A stretch of 64,000 bases of DNA from Mucilaginibacter sp. PAMB04168 (lineage in GTDB: Bacteria; Bacteroidota; Bacteroidia; Sphingobacteriales; Sphingobacteriaceae): NCBI RefSeq assembly GCF_039634365.2, contig NZ_CP155079.2, positions 2,232,001 through 2,296,000 on the forward strand. The letters are read 5' to 3'. Every line of letters starts with the position of its first letter. Positions within the stretch are counted from its first letter, which is position 1. Below the pieces are notes generated by a model. It ran no database searches. It was not told the DNA's origin and saw nothing but the letters and a program-made list of their open reading frames with translations. The translations under genes and the position numbers were made by a program. Of this stretch, positions 1-8,959 are shown piece by piece.

Positions 1-951
1 AAACCTATAAATTACACTTAAGGAGCCCCACTGGTGGCTATTAAAAGTTTGCGTTTTAACTTCCTTTGAATTAAAAGTTGCGCCCGCGTCAAAAATCCAA
101 CGCGATGAACAAAAGCTCACACCAACCTGGTTGCTGAATACGAACCGATTTGGGCTGCTGGTAATTTCAGTTCCTTTTTGCTCCTTACTTTCAAAGTACA
201 ATGCGCCTTGTACAGTAGCATCATAAGCAACGTAATTAAATTGCGGCCGGTAATGCAAAAAGAGTTCTTTTTTATGCAACTGTGCAATGCTGTTGCGGGT
301 TGCGGTACTTTGTGTACTTATTGAATTAAATAACTGGTTAAAATTACCCAAGCGTATAAGCGGACCAATACCGGCTCCTGTAAATGTTGTACCCAAGTTG
401 CCATATCCGGTTGCTGAGATATCTGCCCAATCCTTACGGAAAAGCAAGCGGTTATATTCGGCAGATAAGTTGACTTGGAAGCTGTTCTGAATCTGGTACT
501 GCCAGCCGTTCAGTTCATAAAAACCAAAAGTGTTGTGTATGATTTCCTGCACCTGCTTGCCTTTAGCCGACGGACCAACTACACCAATTTGTGCACTAAG
601 CTTCAAATTACTCTCATCACGGTATAAGTAGTTAACGTTTACACCTGCATATAGGTAAGCAGCAAACGGGCGGTCTATGTAGGTGGAGTCGGGCACGCTG
701 CCAGATATAGGGTTATACATCTTCTGGCCAATTTCAATACCCAGTACCTTGTTGGCCAGTTTTGGATTTTTAAAGTCCATGCCACGGCGGTAAAATATAA
801 ATAAGCCGTTAGTATAATACCGGTCGGAGCCCTGCGCCAAAAAAGAATCATTATCAGATTGAAAGCCGAACTCATGTGTGCGGTTCTGGGCAAAAATTCC
901 ATTAGCTGTCAATTCCAGCAAAAAACAAATAGCAAGTAATTTTATTTTCAT
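1..951 (-). CDS. DUF2219 / LpxR-like outer-membrane protein (3' edge cut)
   Basis: The minus-strand frame starting at ATG 949-951 stays open to the window edge (317 codons). It begins with a signal peptide ending near an AQ cleavage site, then a segment reading F-Q-S-D-N-D-S-F, followed by D-R-Y-Y-T-N-G-L-F. This SDND...D(R/K)xYTNG pattern is the hallmark of the DUF2219/LpxR family, outer-membrane beta-barrels whose characterised members remove the 3'-acyloxyacyl group of lipid A. The last visible residues end in Y-R-F, the usual aromatic C-terminus of a barrel, so probably only the stop codon lies outside. Lipid A deacylase activity is inferred from the family, not shown. It stands downstream of two unrelated barrel proteins but is separated from them by a strong terminator. 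Confidence 0.8.
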   Translation of the reverse strand, partial: MKIKLLAICFLLELTANGIFAQNRTHEFGFQSDNDSFLAQGSDRYYTNGLFIFYRRGMDFKNPKLANKVLGIEIGQKMYNPISGSVPDSTYIDRPFAAYLYAGVNVNYLYRDESNLKLSAQIGVVGPSAKGKQVQEIIHNTFGFYELNGWQYQIQNSFQVNLSAEYNRLLFRKDWADISATGYGNLGTTFTGAGIGPLIRLGNFNQLFNSISTQSTATRNSIAQLHKKELFLHYRPQFNYVAYDATVQGALYFESKEQKGTEITSSPNRFVFSNQVGVSFCSSRWIFDAGATFNSKEVKTQTFNSHQWGSLSVIYRF

Positions 952-980
952 CAGGCTAAATAAGGAGTGCTAAAAATAAG

Positions 981-1008
981 AAAGCCGGACGATTAATCGT
1001 CCGGCTTT
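981..1008 (-). terminator. Intrinsic terminator of the 166-aa barrel gene
   Basis: A perfect 28-base palindrome with arms AAAGCCGGACGATT and AATCGTCCGGCTTT. On the minus strand the hairpin is followed by CTTATTTTTAG, a U-rich tail. It lies 22 bases after the stop of the 1030-1530 gene and so separates it from the LpxR-like gene. Confidence 0.85.
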
Positions 1009-1029
1009 TAATATTAAATACTTTAATCT

Positions 1030-1530
1030 TTAAAAAGTATATCCAAAGCTCACTCCACCAAAAAACGGGAAAAAATCGTGTTTGTTAAAAACCGGGTTAA
1101 GTGCTGCCCTGAAATTGAACCCACCCTCTTCGGGCTGGTATCGGTAACCAAACGTCATAGTCCCGATTGTATTTTGAGCGTTATCGAGCGATAAAAAGTC
1201 ATTTTCGTCGCCGCGCGAGCTTACAAAGGTAGCGCCTATGCCTAATTCAAAATATCGGTTATTTCTGCCCAGTAAATAATTAATTTGTAAAGGAACAGTA
1301 AGTAGGGAGTTATCACTTATAGAAAGATAACCCACACCTAAACGTCCGCCCACACCATCATGCCGGTTTACAAATCGCGTATCGTAATTAGCTGAAAGCA
1401 GCAGTCCCGGACCGCCCAATTCAACAAATATGTTTTGCGCACGGGCACCCGCAGTTGTTTGCGCGTGGCTTGCACATGCCAGCGTTAACAGTAACAAGCT
1501 TGTGCAAATGTATTTAACTGTATGCTTCAT
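1030..1530 (-). CDS. Secreted beta-barrel outer-membrane protein (166 aa)
   Basis: No named family is recognised. The protein has a clear signal peptide (about 24 residues, ending S-H-A-Q), then alternating hydrophobic/polar strands, repeated Y-x-L-G and F-G-Y-R-Y segments, and the C-terminal motif S-F-G-Y-T-F typical of beta-barrels handed to the BAM complex. It is a paralogue of the next upstream gene: both share the blocks A-Q-N-(I/V)-F-(V/A)-E-L, N-Y-D-T-R-F, G-(V/L)-G-G-R-L-G, L-N/Q-Y-L-L-G and G-T-M-T-F-G-Y-R-Y-Q-P. The two look like a tandem duplication. They may be co-transcribed, as 98 bases separate them. Confidence 0.8.
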   Translation of the reverse strand: MKHTVKYICTSLLLLTLACASHAQTTAGARAQNIFVELGGPGLLLSANYDTRFVNRHDGVGGRLGVGYLSISDNSLLTVPLQINYLLGRNNRYFELGIGATFVSSRGDENDFLSLDNAQNTIGTMTFGYRYQPEEGGFNFRAALNPVFNKHDFFPFFGGVSFGYTF

Positions 1531-1628
1531 AAAGTGATGCGTTAATTAACTAATGTATAGGTATTTAGAATTTAAATTATTGGTAGTGAATCTTTAATAG
1601 AATATAACTGATAAATCTTTCAGCGCGT

Positions 1629-2225
1629 TCATTTAGCCGAAAAGGTATAACCAAAGCTCAGTCCAAAAAAGTAGGGTATGAAATTTTTACTGTCAAATAC
1701 CGGGTTAATATAGCCTCGAAAGCTAAATCCGCTGTTAAGGGGCTGGTATCGGTAACCAAACGTCATGGTGCCTAGCAAGCCAGAACCGTTGCCTCCATTT
1801 ACAACTAAAATCCCGTCATCATTGTCTTCCGAATAGGTGTACTGGCCGTTAGAACCGTTATAAAACACGTTGTAATTTTCCGGCCTGTTTTTAGCGTTAT
1901 AGTAGGTAGCACCTAAGCCAATTTCAAAGTATTTGCCTTTTTTACCTAACAAATAATTAAGCTGCATCGGCAGGGTAAACAATTTATCGCCATCTTCAGC
2001 AAAGAAACCAGCCCCTAAACGGCCGCCTAAACCATCGCGCCGGTTACCGAAGCGGGTATCATAATTGACTGAAAACGTGATGCCGGCACCCAGCAATTCG
2101 GCAAATACATTTTGTGCGCGGTGCGTTGAGATACTGTCTGCCGTTTGAGCACTCACTTTTAATGTAAGCACTATTGATACGGCCAGTAATAGGGCAGTAA
2201 CTTTGTTAGTTAAGTTTTTAATCAT
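1629..2225 (-). CDS. Secreted beta-barrel outer-membrane protein, tandem paralogue (198 aa)
   Basis: The start is placed at ATG 2223-2225, giving a good signal peptide (M-I-K-N-L..., cleavage near V-S-A-Q). The upstream in-frame ATG at 2255 would put the first ten codons inside a 15-bp inverted repeat and spoil the signal sequence. The mature part is a barrel-like protein ending S-F-G-Y-T-F-S-A-K and shares many blocks with the 166-aa protein downstream, so the pair is a tandem duplication. It carries an extra loop rich in Y, N, D and G (roughly residues 110-140) that the shorter copy lacks. Function is unknown. The start codon lies in the 3' arm of the hairpin at 2224-2270, so translation may depend on that structure. 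Confidence 0.75.
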   Translation of the reverse strand: MIKNLTNKVTALLLAVSIVLTLKVSAQTADSISTHRAQNVFAELLGAGITFSVNYDTRFGNRRDGLGGRLGAGFFAEDGDKLFTLPMQLNYLLGKKGKYFEIGLGATYYNAKNRPENYNVFYNGSNGQYTYSEDNDDGILVVNGGNGSGLLGTMTFGYRYQPLNSGFSFRGYINPVFDSKNFIPYFFGLSFGYTFSAK

Positions 2226-2270
2226 GTAAGGTTTAGCTTGCCCTAATATAGGCATAGCTAAACCTTACAT
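2224..2270 (-). terminator. Long inverted repeat after lon, overlapping the next start codon
   Basis: Arms of 15 bp (ATGTAAGGTTTAGCT at 2224-2238 and its exact complement at 2256-2270) enclose a loop with a further TGCC/GGCA inner pairing. It begins 5 bases after the lon stop. There is no U-run in the minus direction, so it may be a terminator with a weak tail, an RNA-stability element, or a translational switch for the following gene, whose ATG is in the distal arm. Confidence 0.65.
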
Positions 2271-2275
2271 CCAAA

Positions 2276-4759
2276 TTATTGTGCCAGTTCGCCGGCAAGC
2301 TTTAGTTCTTCTTTTATGGTCAAATCCAACGGTTCAACAACCAGCTCATCTAAAAGTGCCAGGTTGATTACGTCACGCATCTCTTTTACGTAGTGGAAAT
2401 TCAGGTCTTTTATGTAATCTTCCTTAATTTCCAAAATGTCTTTCTGGTTAGATTGACATAGGATCACGTCTTTAATGTTGGCGCGTTTAGCGGCTAAAAT
2501 CTTTTCTTTAATGCCACCAACCGGTAAAACCCGGCCACGTAAAGTAATCTCTCCGGTCATGGCCAGATGAGGTTTAACCTTGCGTTGCGTAAAAGCTGAT
2601 GTTAATGCTGTAAGCATAGTAATACCAGCCGATGGCCCATCTTTAGGCGTAGCGCCGGCCGGAACGTGGATATGTATATCCCATTGCTCAAAAAGCTTGG
2701 GATTAATGTCGAAATAGTTGTAGTGAGCACGCAGGTAAGCTAAAGCAATAGTAGCCGATTCTTTCATTACATCGCCCAGGCTGCCGGTTAGTGTAAGTCT
2801 GCCTTTACCAGGGCTTAAACTGGCTTCTATAAACAGTATATCGCCGCCTACCTGTGTCCATGCCAGGCCTGTTACTACGCCGGCAACATCGTTACCTTCG
2901 TAAAGGTCTTTATCAAACAACGGCGGACCAAGGTAACGCTCTACATCTTTTTTGCTGACAGTGCTATTGTATTCTTCTTCCATGGCGATGCTTTTGGCAA
3001 CACCACGTACTATAGATCCTACTTGTTTTTCTAAACCACGTACACCCGATTCGCGGGTATAATCTTCAATCACCTTTTCCATGACGTCGTTCTTGATCGT
3101 TACATCTTTGGATTTGATACCATGCGCCTCGCGCTGTTTAGGCAAGAGGTGTTGTTTGGCAATTTCAACTTTCTCTTCGATAGTGTAGCCGCTTACCTCG
3201 ATGATTTCCATACGATCCAGCAGGGCTGGCTGTATAGTGCTCAATGAGTTAGCTGTGGCAATAAACATTACGTTAGAGAGGTCAAAGTCCAGCTCCACGT
3301 AATGGTCATAAAAGGTGCTGTTTTGTTCGGGGTCCAACACCTCCAGCAAGGCCGAAGATGGGTCGCCTCTGAAATCATTGCCTACTTTGTCTATCTCGTC
3401 CAGGATAAACACAGGATTGGCCGCGCCAGCTTTTTTTACCGATTGGATGATACGGCCCGGCATAGCGCCGATATAAGTTTTACGATGACCGCGAATTTCG
3501 GCCTCATCCCTTACGCCGCCCAAAGCCATACGTACATATTTGCGGCCCAAGGCTTTGGCAATTGATTTACCCAACGAAGTTTTACCTACTCCTGGAGGAC
3601 CAACCAGGCACAAAATAGGCGCTTTCATATTGTGCTTTAGCTTCAAAACAGCTAAATACTCAATAATGCGGCGTTTTACCTTGTCCATGCCAAAGTGGTC
3701 TCTGTCTAACACCTTTTGAGCCCTTTTTAGGTCAAAGTTGTCTTTGGTAAACTCATTCCAGGGTAAATCAAGCAATAGTTCCAGGTAATTGATCTGAACC
3801 GAATAATCGGCAGCGGCAGGGTTAATGCGCTGTAATTTTTCCAGCTCTTTATTAAAATGATCATTAACTTCTTTAGACCATTTCTTTTTTACCGAACGGG
3901 TGCGAAGATTTTCAATTTCCAAATCGGGTGTGCTGCCGCCCAGTTCTTCCTGTATGGTTTTTAACTGCTGGTTCAAGAAGTAATCGCGCTGTTGTTTATC
4001 CAAATCAGTACGCACCTTGGTTTGTATCTGATTTTTGAGCTCCAGCATCTGCAAGTCAGTAGTTAGATGCTCCAGCACAATACGGGCGCGTTCACGCAAA
4101 TTAGGTATTTCTAACAAGCGCTGTTTAGCCGTAATATCGGCATTCATGTTAGAAGCAATGAAGTTAATCAGGAATGAAGTGCTCTCAATATTACGGATAG
4201 CGATACCTGCTTCGCTCGGAATATTAGGTGAAAGTTGTATAATGCTCATGGCCATATCCTTTACAGACGAAACCATGGCCTTAAATTCCTTGTCTTCCTT
4301 AATAGGCAGTTCCTTAAAAGGCTCAATAGTGGCCTTTATATAGGGAGCGCTTTGTATCTCTTCTTTTAATACGAATCTTTTTTTGCCTTGCAGTATAACA
4401 GTGGTATTTCCGTCGGGCATCTGCAGCATTTTAATAATAAGTGCTGTTGTACCAACACTGTGCAGCTGGCTAAACTCAGGATCTTCGGCATTCACATCAT
4501 GCTGGGCAACCACGCCCACCATGCGGTCGCCTTTATTGGCATCGCGTATAAGCTTAATAGACTTATCGCGTCCTACGGTTATGGGTATAACAACCCCGGG
4601 GAACAATACGGTATTGCGTAGCGGAAGTATGGGAAGAAACTCAGGTACTTGCTCATTATTCATCTCCTCTTCGTCTTCGGTAGACATCAGCGGAAAAAAT
4701 TCTGAATCTTCATTTATTATTGGTAATGCATGTTTGAAATCAAACGGATCGAAACTCAT
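2276..4759 (-). CDS. lon: ATP-dependent protease La (Lon)
   Basis: Cytoplasmic AAA+ serine protease that unfolds and degrades damaged and regulatory proteins. With the start at ATG 4757-4759 it has 827 residues, normal for Lon. In order: N-terminal substrate-binding domain (L-P-I-L-P-L-R-N-T, about residue 44), Walker A GPPGVGKT at 387-394, Walker B with DEIDK at about 454-458, and the protease domain with catalytic Ser710 in D-G-P-S-A-G and Lys753 in G-G-I-K-E-K. The open frame runs up to 4861, but a TACTTTTG -7 box at 4835-4842 lies inside that extension, so transcription starts downstream and the 4759 start is preferred; it is preceded by AAGAAAGGG. It is monocistronic, closed by a hairpin at 2224-2270. 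Confidence 0.97.
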   Translation of the reverse strand: MSFDPFDFKHALPIINEDSEFFPLMSTEDEEEMNNEQVPEFLPILPLRNTVLFPGVVIPITVGRDKSIKLIRDANKGDRMVGVVAQHDVNAEDPEFSQLHSVGTTALIIKMLQMPDGNTTVILQGKKRFVLKEEIQSAPYIKATIEPFKELPIKEDKEFKAMVSSVKDMAMSIIQLSPNIPSEAGIAIRNIESTSFLINFIASNMNADITAKQRLLEIPNLRERARIVLEHLTTDLQMLELKNQIQTKVRTDLDKQQRDYFLNQQLKTIQEELGGSTPDLEIENLRTRSVKKKWSKEVNDHFNKELEKLQRINPAAADYSVQINYLELLLDLPWNEFTKDNFDLKRAQKVLDRDHFGMDKVKRRIIEYLAVLKLKHNMKAPILCLVGPPGVGKTSLGKSIAKALGRKYVRMALGGVRDEAEIRGHRKTYIGAMPGRIIQSVKKAGAANPVFILDEIDKVGNDFRGDPSSALLEVLDPEQNSTFYDHYVELDFDLSNVMFIATANSLSTIQPALLDRMEIIEVSGYTIEEKVEIAKQHLLPKQREAHGIKSKDVTIKNDVMEKVIEDYTRESGVRGLEKQVGSIVRGVAKSIAMEEEYNSTVSKKDVERYLGPPLFDKDLYEGNDVAGVVTGLAWTQVGGDILFIEASLSPGKGRLTLTGSLGDVMKESATIALAYLRAHYNYFDINPKLFEQWDIHIHVPAGATPKDGPSAGITMLTALTSAFTQRKVKPHLAMTGEITLRGRVLPVGGIKEKILAAKRANIKDVILCQSNQKDILEIKEDYIKDLNFHYVKEMRDVINLALLDELVVEPLDLTIKEELKLAGELAQ

Positions 4760-4834
4760 CAAATACCCTTTCTTATATGGTAGTAAAAACGTCATGTTGT
4801 CAGCCTGTACGCGGACGGGCTGGTGGAAGCGTTG

Positions 4835-4842
4835 CAAAAGTA
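4835..4842 (-). promoter_or_regulatory. -7 box of lon
   Basis: TACTTTTG on the minus strand matches the Bacteroidota -7 consensus TAnnTTTG exactly. No TTG stands at the usual 17-23 base distance upstream. It predicts a leader of about 70 bases before the ATG at 4759. Confidence 0.55.
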
Positions 4843-5135
4843 CACTTTTATGCGCTAACATTGTAGTCTTTCAATCCGTATGCCAATGTATTGTTGAGTG
4901 ACACATTACCATCATGCTGTCACACTTTATGCAAGCAAATTTTTATTTAGCTTGTTATTTGTAATTGATTTGTTATTATTGCTTCCCCTCACTGTTAAGC
5001 GTTTACCTTGCAAATTGCACAGCATTAAAATATTTGCCTAATAGTGCGAAAAGTTTTAAACATTAACCTACTACCACACAATAAATTATAAGTGCACCAG
5101 TTATTGTATAGTTATTGCATTAACAAATTTGATTG
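4843..5135. other. Intergenic region between divergent lon and the TPR gene
   Basis: About 290 AT-rich bases upstream of lon and of the TPR gene. Apart from the lon -7 box at its edge I see no coding frame, no RNA fold and no clear consensus promoter for the plus-strand gene. Confidence 0.5.
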
Positions 5136-5747
5136 ATGATAAGGTTATCCGTCATACTGTCTTTATTAGTTGTATCTTTTGAGAGCTCGGCCCAAAACGC
5201 ATATCTTAAGCTAGGGTACCAGGCATTGATGGATAAGGACTTCAAAACAGCCGTACGTCAGTTAGAAAAGGCTTGCGTGGTCGACTCTAACAACACTAAT
5301 GCTTTGTGGATGTTAGGCTACTCGTACTTTCATAGCGAAAATTATAAGAAATCTATAGCCGCCTATACTAAGGTCATTGCCGCAAACGGCACCGATAAAG
5401 CCGCCTACTTTTTCCGTTCAAAAGCGAAAAGTAATATGGCTCATGATGCACAAATGCCGCCTGCGGAGAAAGAAAAGTGCTTGTTAGGGTCTATTGCTGA
5501 TCTGACAAAAGCCATATTAATTAAGCCCGAAGATAGCTTTTATCAAAACCGCGGTATCAACTACAAAGATTATGCGGCGTTAAAATTACAGCATAGTCCT
5601 TATGATAAATTGCGGGCTATTAATGCCCTTAAGGCTGCAATAGGCGATTTTGAAAAGGTATTGGCCAATAACCCAAGCCGTACTGATATATCCTCTCTAC
5701 TCGATATTTCGAAAGAAAAGTTAGCTACCCTGGTTGGACATCATTAA
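5136..5747 (+). CDS. Secreted tetratricopeptide-repeat protein (203 aa)
   Basis: The start is ATG 5136; a TTG immediately before it is in frame but unneeded. A signal peptide (M-I-R-L-S-V-I-L-S..., cleavage after S-S-A-Q) is followed by TPR-like helical repeats: A-Y-L-K-L-G-Y-Q-A-L-M-D-K-D-F-K-T-A, then A-L-W-M-L-G-Y-S-Y-F-H-S-E-N-Y, then A-A-Y-F-F-R-S-K-A. TPR proteins mediate protein contacts, and this one would act in the periplasm. No specific partner can be named. It faces away from lon and is convergent with the lipoprotein/gpmI pair. Confidence 0.8.
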   Translation: MIRLSVILSLLVVSFESSAQNAYLKLGYQALMDKDFKTAVRQLEKACVVDSNNTNALWMLGYSYFHSENYKKSIAAYTKVIAANGTDKAAYFFRSKAKSNMAHDAQMPPAEKEKCLLGSIADLTKAILIKPEDSFYQNRGINYKDYAALKLQHSPYDKLRAINALKAAIGDFEKVLANNPSRTDISSLLDISKEKLATLVGHH

Positions 5748-5805
5748 TCAATTATCTATTGCAAAACATAGGTTTTAGAAATGTAATGCAGAAAAGGGCG
5801 GAGTT

Positions 5806-6366
5806 TTATTTTATTTTCCCAATAATCAAATAACGATTACTTCCAATAAACCTGACTTTTTGTAATTTATCTATTTCGTACAATGAGTCCGGATAATATA
5901 CCAAATGCTCAGTTGTCTGGTAAAGCATATTCTTAGTAAAATTATCTACCGAAATTTTTTTGACCTTGCCGGGAGTTCCATAAACAACCATGCGGCGGGT
6001 AGTTAAATCTTGTTGCAGAGCGGTGTATACTACCGAATCTCCACCTTTTTCAATTTTGTAGCTATCTCGCCAGGCCGGCTTATTAATGTCTGAGGCTGCA
6101 AATAAATTAAGTTCCTGACCCCAGTTGGTAATTTTGATACGTTTGGTTTGTGGGGCGCTGTTGTTTTGAACTACGGTTTTAAGTACGGCAGTTTGGGCTT
6201 TGCTTAAGCGTGCCGAGTCGGTATGAATAAATTTCGCCAGGTCGAAGTAGCGCTTTTGACCGGCGCTTACATGTATATCCGGCCGGCAGGCCGCCAGGCC
6301 GGATATACATAATAAGGTGCTATAAAGTAACTTTAAACGCACATTATGAGTTTTACACCAATACAT
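5806..6366 (-). CDS. Putative lipoprotein of unknown function (186 aa)
   Basis: The ATG at 6364-6366 overlaps the last codons and stop of gpmI by 14 bases, so the gene is probably translationally coupled to it. A GTG at 6342 is an alternative start that gives a shorter and cleaner signal sequence (R-L-K-L-L-Y-S-T-L-L). Either way the hydrophobic stretch ends in a lipobox S-G-L-A-A-C, predicting lipidation. The mature part has strand-rich segments and no motif I recognise. Its link to glycolysis is only positional. Confidence 0.7.
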   Translation of the reverse strand: MYWCKTHNVRLKLLYSTLLCISGLAACRPDIHVSAGQKRYFDLAKFIHTDSARLSKAQTAVLKTVVQNNSAPQTKRIKITNWGQELNLFAASDINKPAWRDSYKIEKGGDSVVYTALQQDLTTRRMVVYGTPGKVKKISVDNFTKNMLYQTTEHLVYYPDSLYEIDKLQKVRFIGSNRYLIIGKIK

Positions 6367-7873
6367 TGCCGGTCATTGTCTCAGGTATAGCTACACCCAG
6401 CAGCTTTAATATGGTGGGTGCAATATCACCCAATTTGCCATTTTCAATATGGGTTACGTCTTTATCAATAATAATGCAGGGCACTAAGTTGGTGGTATGT
6501 GCCGTATTAGGCGAACCATCCTCGTTAACCATATAATCGGCGTTGCCGTGGTCGGCAATAATGATGAAGGAGTAGCCATTAGCGGTGCCCACTTCAACCA
6601 GGGTTTGTACGCACCTGTCTACTGTTTCGGCTGCTTTAACTACTGCATCAAATACACCGGTGTGACCCACCATATCAGTATTGGCAAAGTTGAGGCATAT
6701 AAAATCTGCCCAGCGGCTTTGCAACTCGGGCAAAATAGCATCGCGTATACCTTCGGCACTCATTTCGGGCTGCAAATCATAAGTAGCCACCTTGGGCGAC
6801 GGTACCATTAATCGCTTTTCGTTTATAAACTCGCGTTCACGACCACCAGAGAAGAAAAATGTTACGTGCGGATACTTTTCTGTTTCAGCTATCCGGATCT
6901 GTGTTTTACCGGCGTCCTGCAATACCTCGCCTAAAGTTTGGGTAAGGTCGTCCTTGTTAAAAATTACCTGTACGTTCTTAAAGGTCTCATCATACGGCGT
7001 CATGGTGATGTAGCGCAGGTTAAGCGCATGCATGTTTTGCTCCGGGAAATCCTTTTGCGATAGCGCCTGCGTGATCTCGCGGCCACGATCGGTACGGAAG
7101 TTAAAGCAAATTACCACATCACCGTCTTTAATGACGGCAATAGGGTTGCCGTCAACATCGGTCCGCACTATCGGTAATATAAACTCATCGGTTACGCCAT
7201 CAGCATATGATTCCTGAATGGCTTGCACCATATTCATAGCTGGCCTGCCTATACCGTTTACCATTAGGTCATAGGCCAGTTTTACCCGCTCCCAGCGGTT
7301 ATCGCGGTCCATGGCATAATAGCGGCCAATGGCAGATGCCAACTTAACCGGCTGCTGGCTAATAGCAATCTCCAGGTCGGTTATATAATTAACACCCGAA
7401 TTTGGGTCAGTGTCACGTCCGTCTAAAAAGGCATGTATAAAAACCTTCTCCAGGCCAAACTCGGTAGCCGCATCACACAGCCCTTTTATATGTTTAATAT
7501 GCGAATGCACGCCCCCGTCAGACACTAAACCAATCAGATGCACATCTTTATGGTTCAGTTTGGCGTATTCAAAAGCATCTTTTAAAACATTAATTTGGGG
7601 CAGTTCGTGGTCATCAACCGCTTTATGTATACGGCCCAGTTCCTGGTAAACAATACGGCCGGCACCCAAATTCATATGGCCAACTTCAGAGTTGCCCATT
7701 TGCCCGTCGGGCAAACCAACATCCATCCCCGATGTTACCAGTTTTGAATTAGGATACTTTTGCAGCATCTCGTCAAAAAAAGGTGTATTGGCGGTATATA
7801 TAGCGTTCGAAGCATCCTGGCGGCCGTAACCCCAGCCATCCAGTATTAATAAAGCGATTTTCTTGTTTTCCAC
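6353..7873 (-). CDS. gpmI: 2,3-bisphosphoglycerate-independent phosphoglycerate mutase
   Basis: Interconverts 3- and 2-phosphoglycerate in glycolysis with two Mn ions. At 506 residues it has the standard length. The N-terminus L-L-I-L-D-G-W-G supplies metal ligand Asp12. The phosphoserine nucleophile is Ser62 in M-G-N-S-E-V-G-H. The active-site blocks G-L-V-S-D-G-G-V-H-S-H, H-A-F-L-D-G-R-D-T-D-P, and near the end I-I-A-D-H-G-N-A-D are all present. Translation begins at GTG 7871-7873. A TATATTTG -7 box ends only four bases before this codon, implying an almost leaderless message. A lipoprotein gene overlaps its 3' end. Confidence 0.97.
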   Translation of the reverse strand: MENKKIALLILDGWGYGRQDASNAIYTANTPFFDEMLQKYPNSKLVTSGMDVGLPDGQMGNSEVGHMNLGAGRIVYQELGRIHKAVDDHELPQINVLKDAFEYAKLNHKDVHLIGLVSDGGVHSHIKHIKGLCDAATEFGLEKVFIHAFLDGRDTDPNSGVNYITDLEIAISQQPVKLASAIGRYYAMDRDNRWERVKLAYDLMVNGIGRPAMNMVQAIQESYADGVTDEFILPIVRTDVDGNPIAVIKDGDVVICFNFRTDRGREITQALSQKDFPEQNMHALNLRYITMTPYDETFKNVQVIFNKDDLTQTLGEVLQDAGKTQIRIAETEKYPHVTFFFSGGREREFINEKRLMVPSPKVATYDLQPEMSAEGIRDAILPELQSRWADFICLNFANTDMVGHTGVFDAVVKAAETVDRCVQTLVEVGTANGYSFIIIADHGNADYMVNEDGSPNTAHTTNLVPCIIIDKDVTHIENGKLGDIAPTILKLLGVAIPETMTGNVLV

Positions 7874-7877
7874 GGTG

Positions 7878-7885
7878 CAAATATA
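7878..7885 (-). promoter_or_regulatory. -7 box of gpmI, four bases from the start codon
   Basis: TATATTTG on the minus strand, an exact TAnnTTTG match, followed by CACC and the GTG start. No TTG at a standard distance is seen upstream. Confidence 0.5.
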
Positions 7886-8041
7886 GTTGATTGGAGCATA
7901 GTTGCTTGGTGAGTTATTAAATCGTTGCTTAGTTAAGCAATTAATTATGGATTTTTTCTTGAAACAAAGCTTAGTGTGGCTATTTCACAGTAATTAGCCA
8001 ACTTCAACAAAATTGAAAAACTAAATCACCAGTATTTGTTT

Positions 8042-8049
8042 TACTTTTG
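8042..8049 (+). promoter_or_regulatory. -7 box of the nadC operon
   Basis: TACTTTTG, an exact TAnnTTTG match, 20 bases before the TTG start of nadC. The nearest upstream TTG (8013-8015) is 26 bases away, longer than usual, so the -33 element is uncertain. Confidence 0.5.
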
Positions 8050-8069
8050 AAGCGTAAATACTTACTATT

Positions 8070-8918
8070 TTGGATAAACAACTTGTTGATGACTTTATAG
8101 AACGTGCGTTGGCCGAAGATGTAGGCGACGGCGATCATACCTCGTTGGCCACTATACCCCAAGGTACTATGGGCCGGGCCCGTTTATTGGTAAAAGATAC
8201 CGGCGTTTTAGCGGGTGTTGAACTGGCTTCAGAAATATTCCTGATAGTGAACCCCGACTTAAAGGTGAACATTTTTTTACAGGATGGTGCTTTAGTAAAA
8301 CCGAAAGACGTGGTGTTGGAGGTAGAAGGAAGTGTGCATTGCATTTTACGCGCCGAGCGTTTAGTGCTCAATTGCATGCAGCGTATGAGTGGCATTGCTA
8401 CAAAAACGCGCGAGATTATGGACTTGTTAAAGGGCACTAATACAAAGGTGTTAGATACCCGAAAGACAACACCGGGTTTCCGTTACCTTGAAAAATGGGC
8501 TGTACAAATAGGTGGAGGTGTAAATCATCGCTTTGGTTTGTATGACATGATCCTGATTAAAGATAACCATGTAGATTATTCGGGCGGCATTCAGCAAGCC
8601 ATTACTAATACGCATGAATATTTAAAACGGGAGAATAAAGAACTGGCTATTGAGATAGAAGTGCGTAACCTTGACGAATTGGAGCAAGTGCTGCAAACGG
8701 GCGGGGTGGACCGTATCTTACTGGACAACTTTAGCATACCTGATTTAAGAGATGCAGTTAATATTATAGCTGGCAGATTTGCTACCGAAGCATCGGGCGG
8801 TATTACGTCCGAGAATATAGGTGATTATGCAGCATGCGGTGTAGATTATATTTCAGTCGGCGCGCTTACCCATTCTGTTAAAAGTCTTGATTTGAGTTTG
8901 AAAGCCGTAAAGCAATAA
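8070..8918 (+). CDS. nadC: Nicotinate-nucleotide pyrophosphorylase (quinolinate phosphoribosyltransferase)
   Basis: Converts quinolinate and PRPP to nicotinate mononucleotide, CO2 and PPi in de novo NAD synthesis. It is full length at 282 residues. The start is TTG 8070, since it yields the conserved N-terminus D-x-x-L-V-D-D-F-I-x-x-A-L-x-E-D-V-G-D-G-D-H-T. Other family blocks are R-A-E-R-L-V-L-N-C-M-Q-R-M-S-G-I-A-T, T-R-K-T-T-P-G-F-R, I-K-D-N-H and the C-terminal E-A-S-G-G-I-T. It heads a three-gene operon with plsY (41-base gap) and an M48 peptidase (12-base gap). Confidence 0.97.
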   Translation: MDKQLVDDFIERALAEDVGDGDHTSLATIPQGTMGRARLLVKDTGVLAGVELASEIFLIVNPDLKVNIFLQDGALVKPKDVVLEVEGSVHCILRAERLVLNCMQRMSGIATKTREIMDLLKGTNTKVLDTRKTTPGFRYLEKWAVQIGGGVNHRFGLYDMILIKDNHVDYSGGIQQAITNTHEYLKRENKELAIEIEVRNLDELEQVLQTGGVDRILLDNFSIPDLRDAVNIIAGRFATEASGGITSENIGDYAACGVDYISVGALTHSVKSLDLSLKAVKQ

Positions 8919-8959
8919 AAACCGTGATTATAGCATTGATTTAGTATTATTGTGGCAAA

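Noticed and set aside
4383..4901. Long open frame antisense to lon
   Set aside because: Composition and position show it is the shadow of the strongly conserved Lon reading frame.
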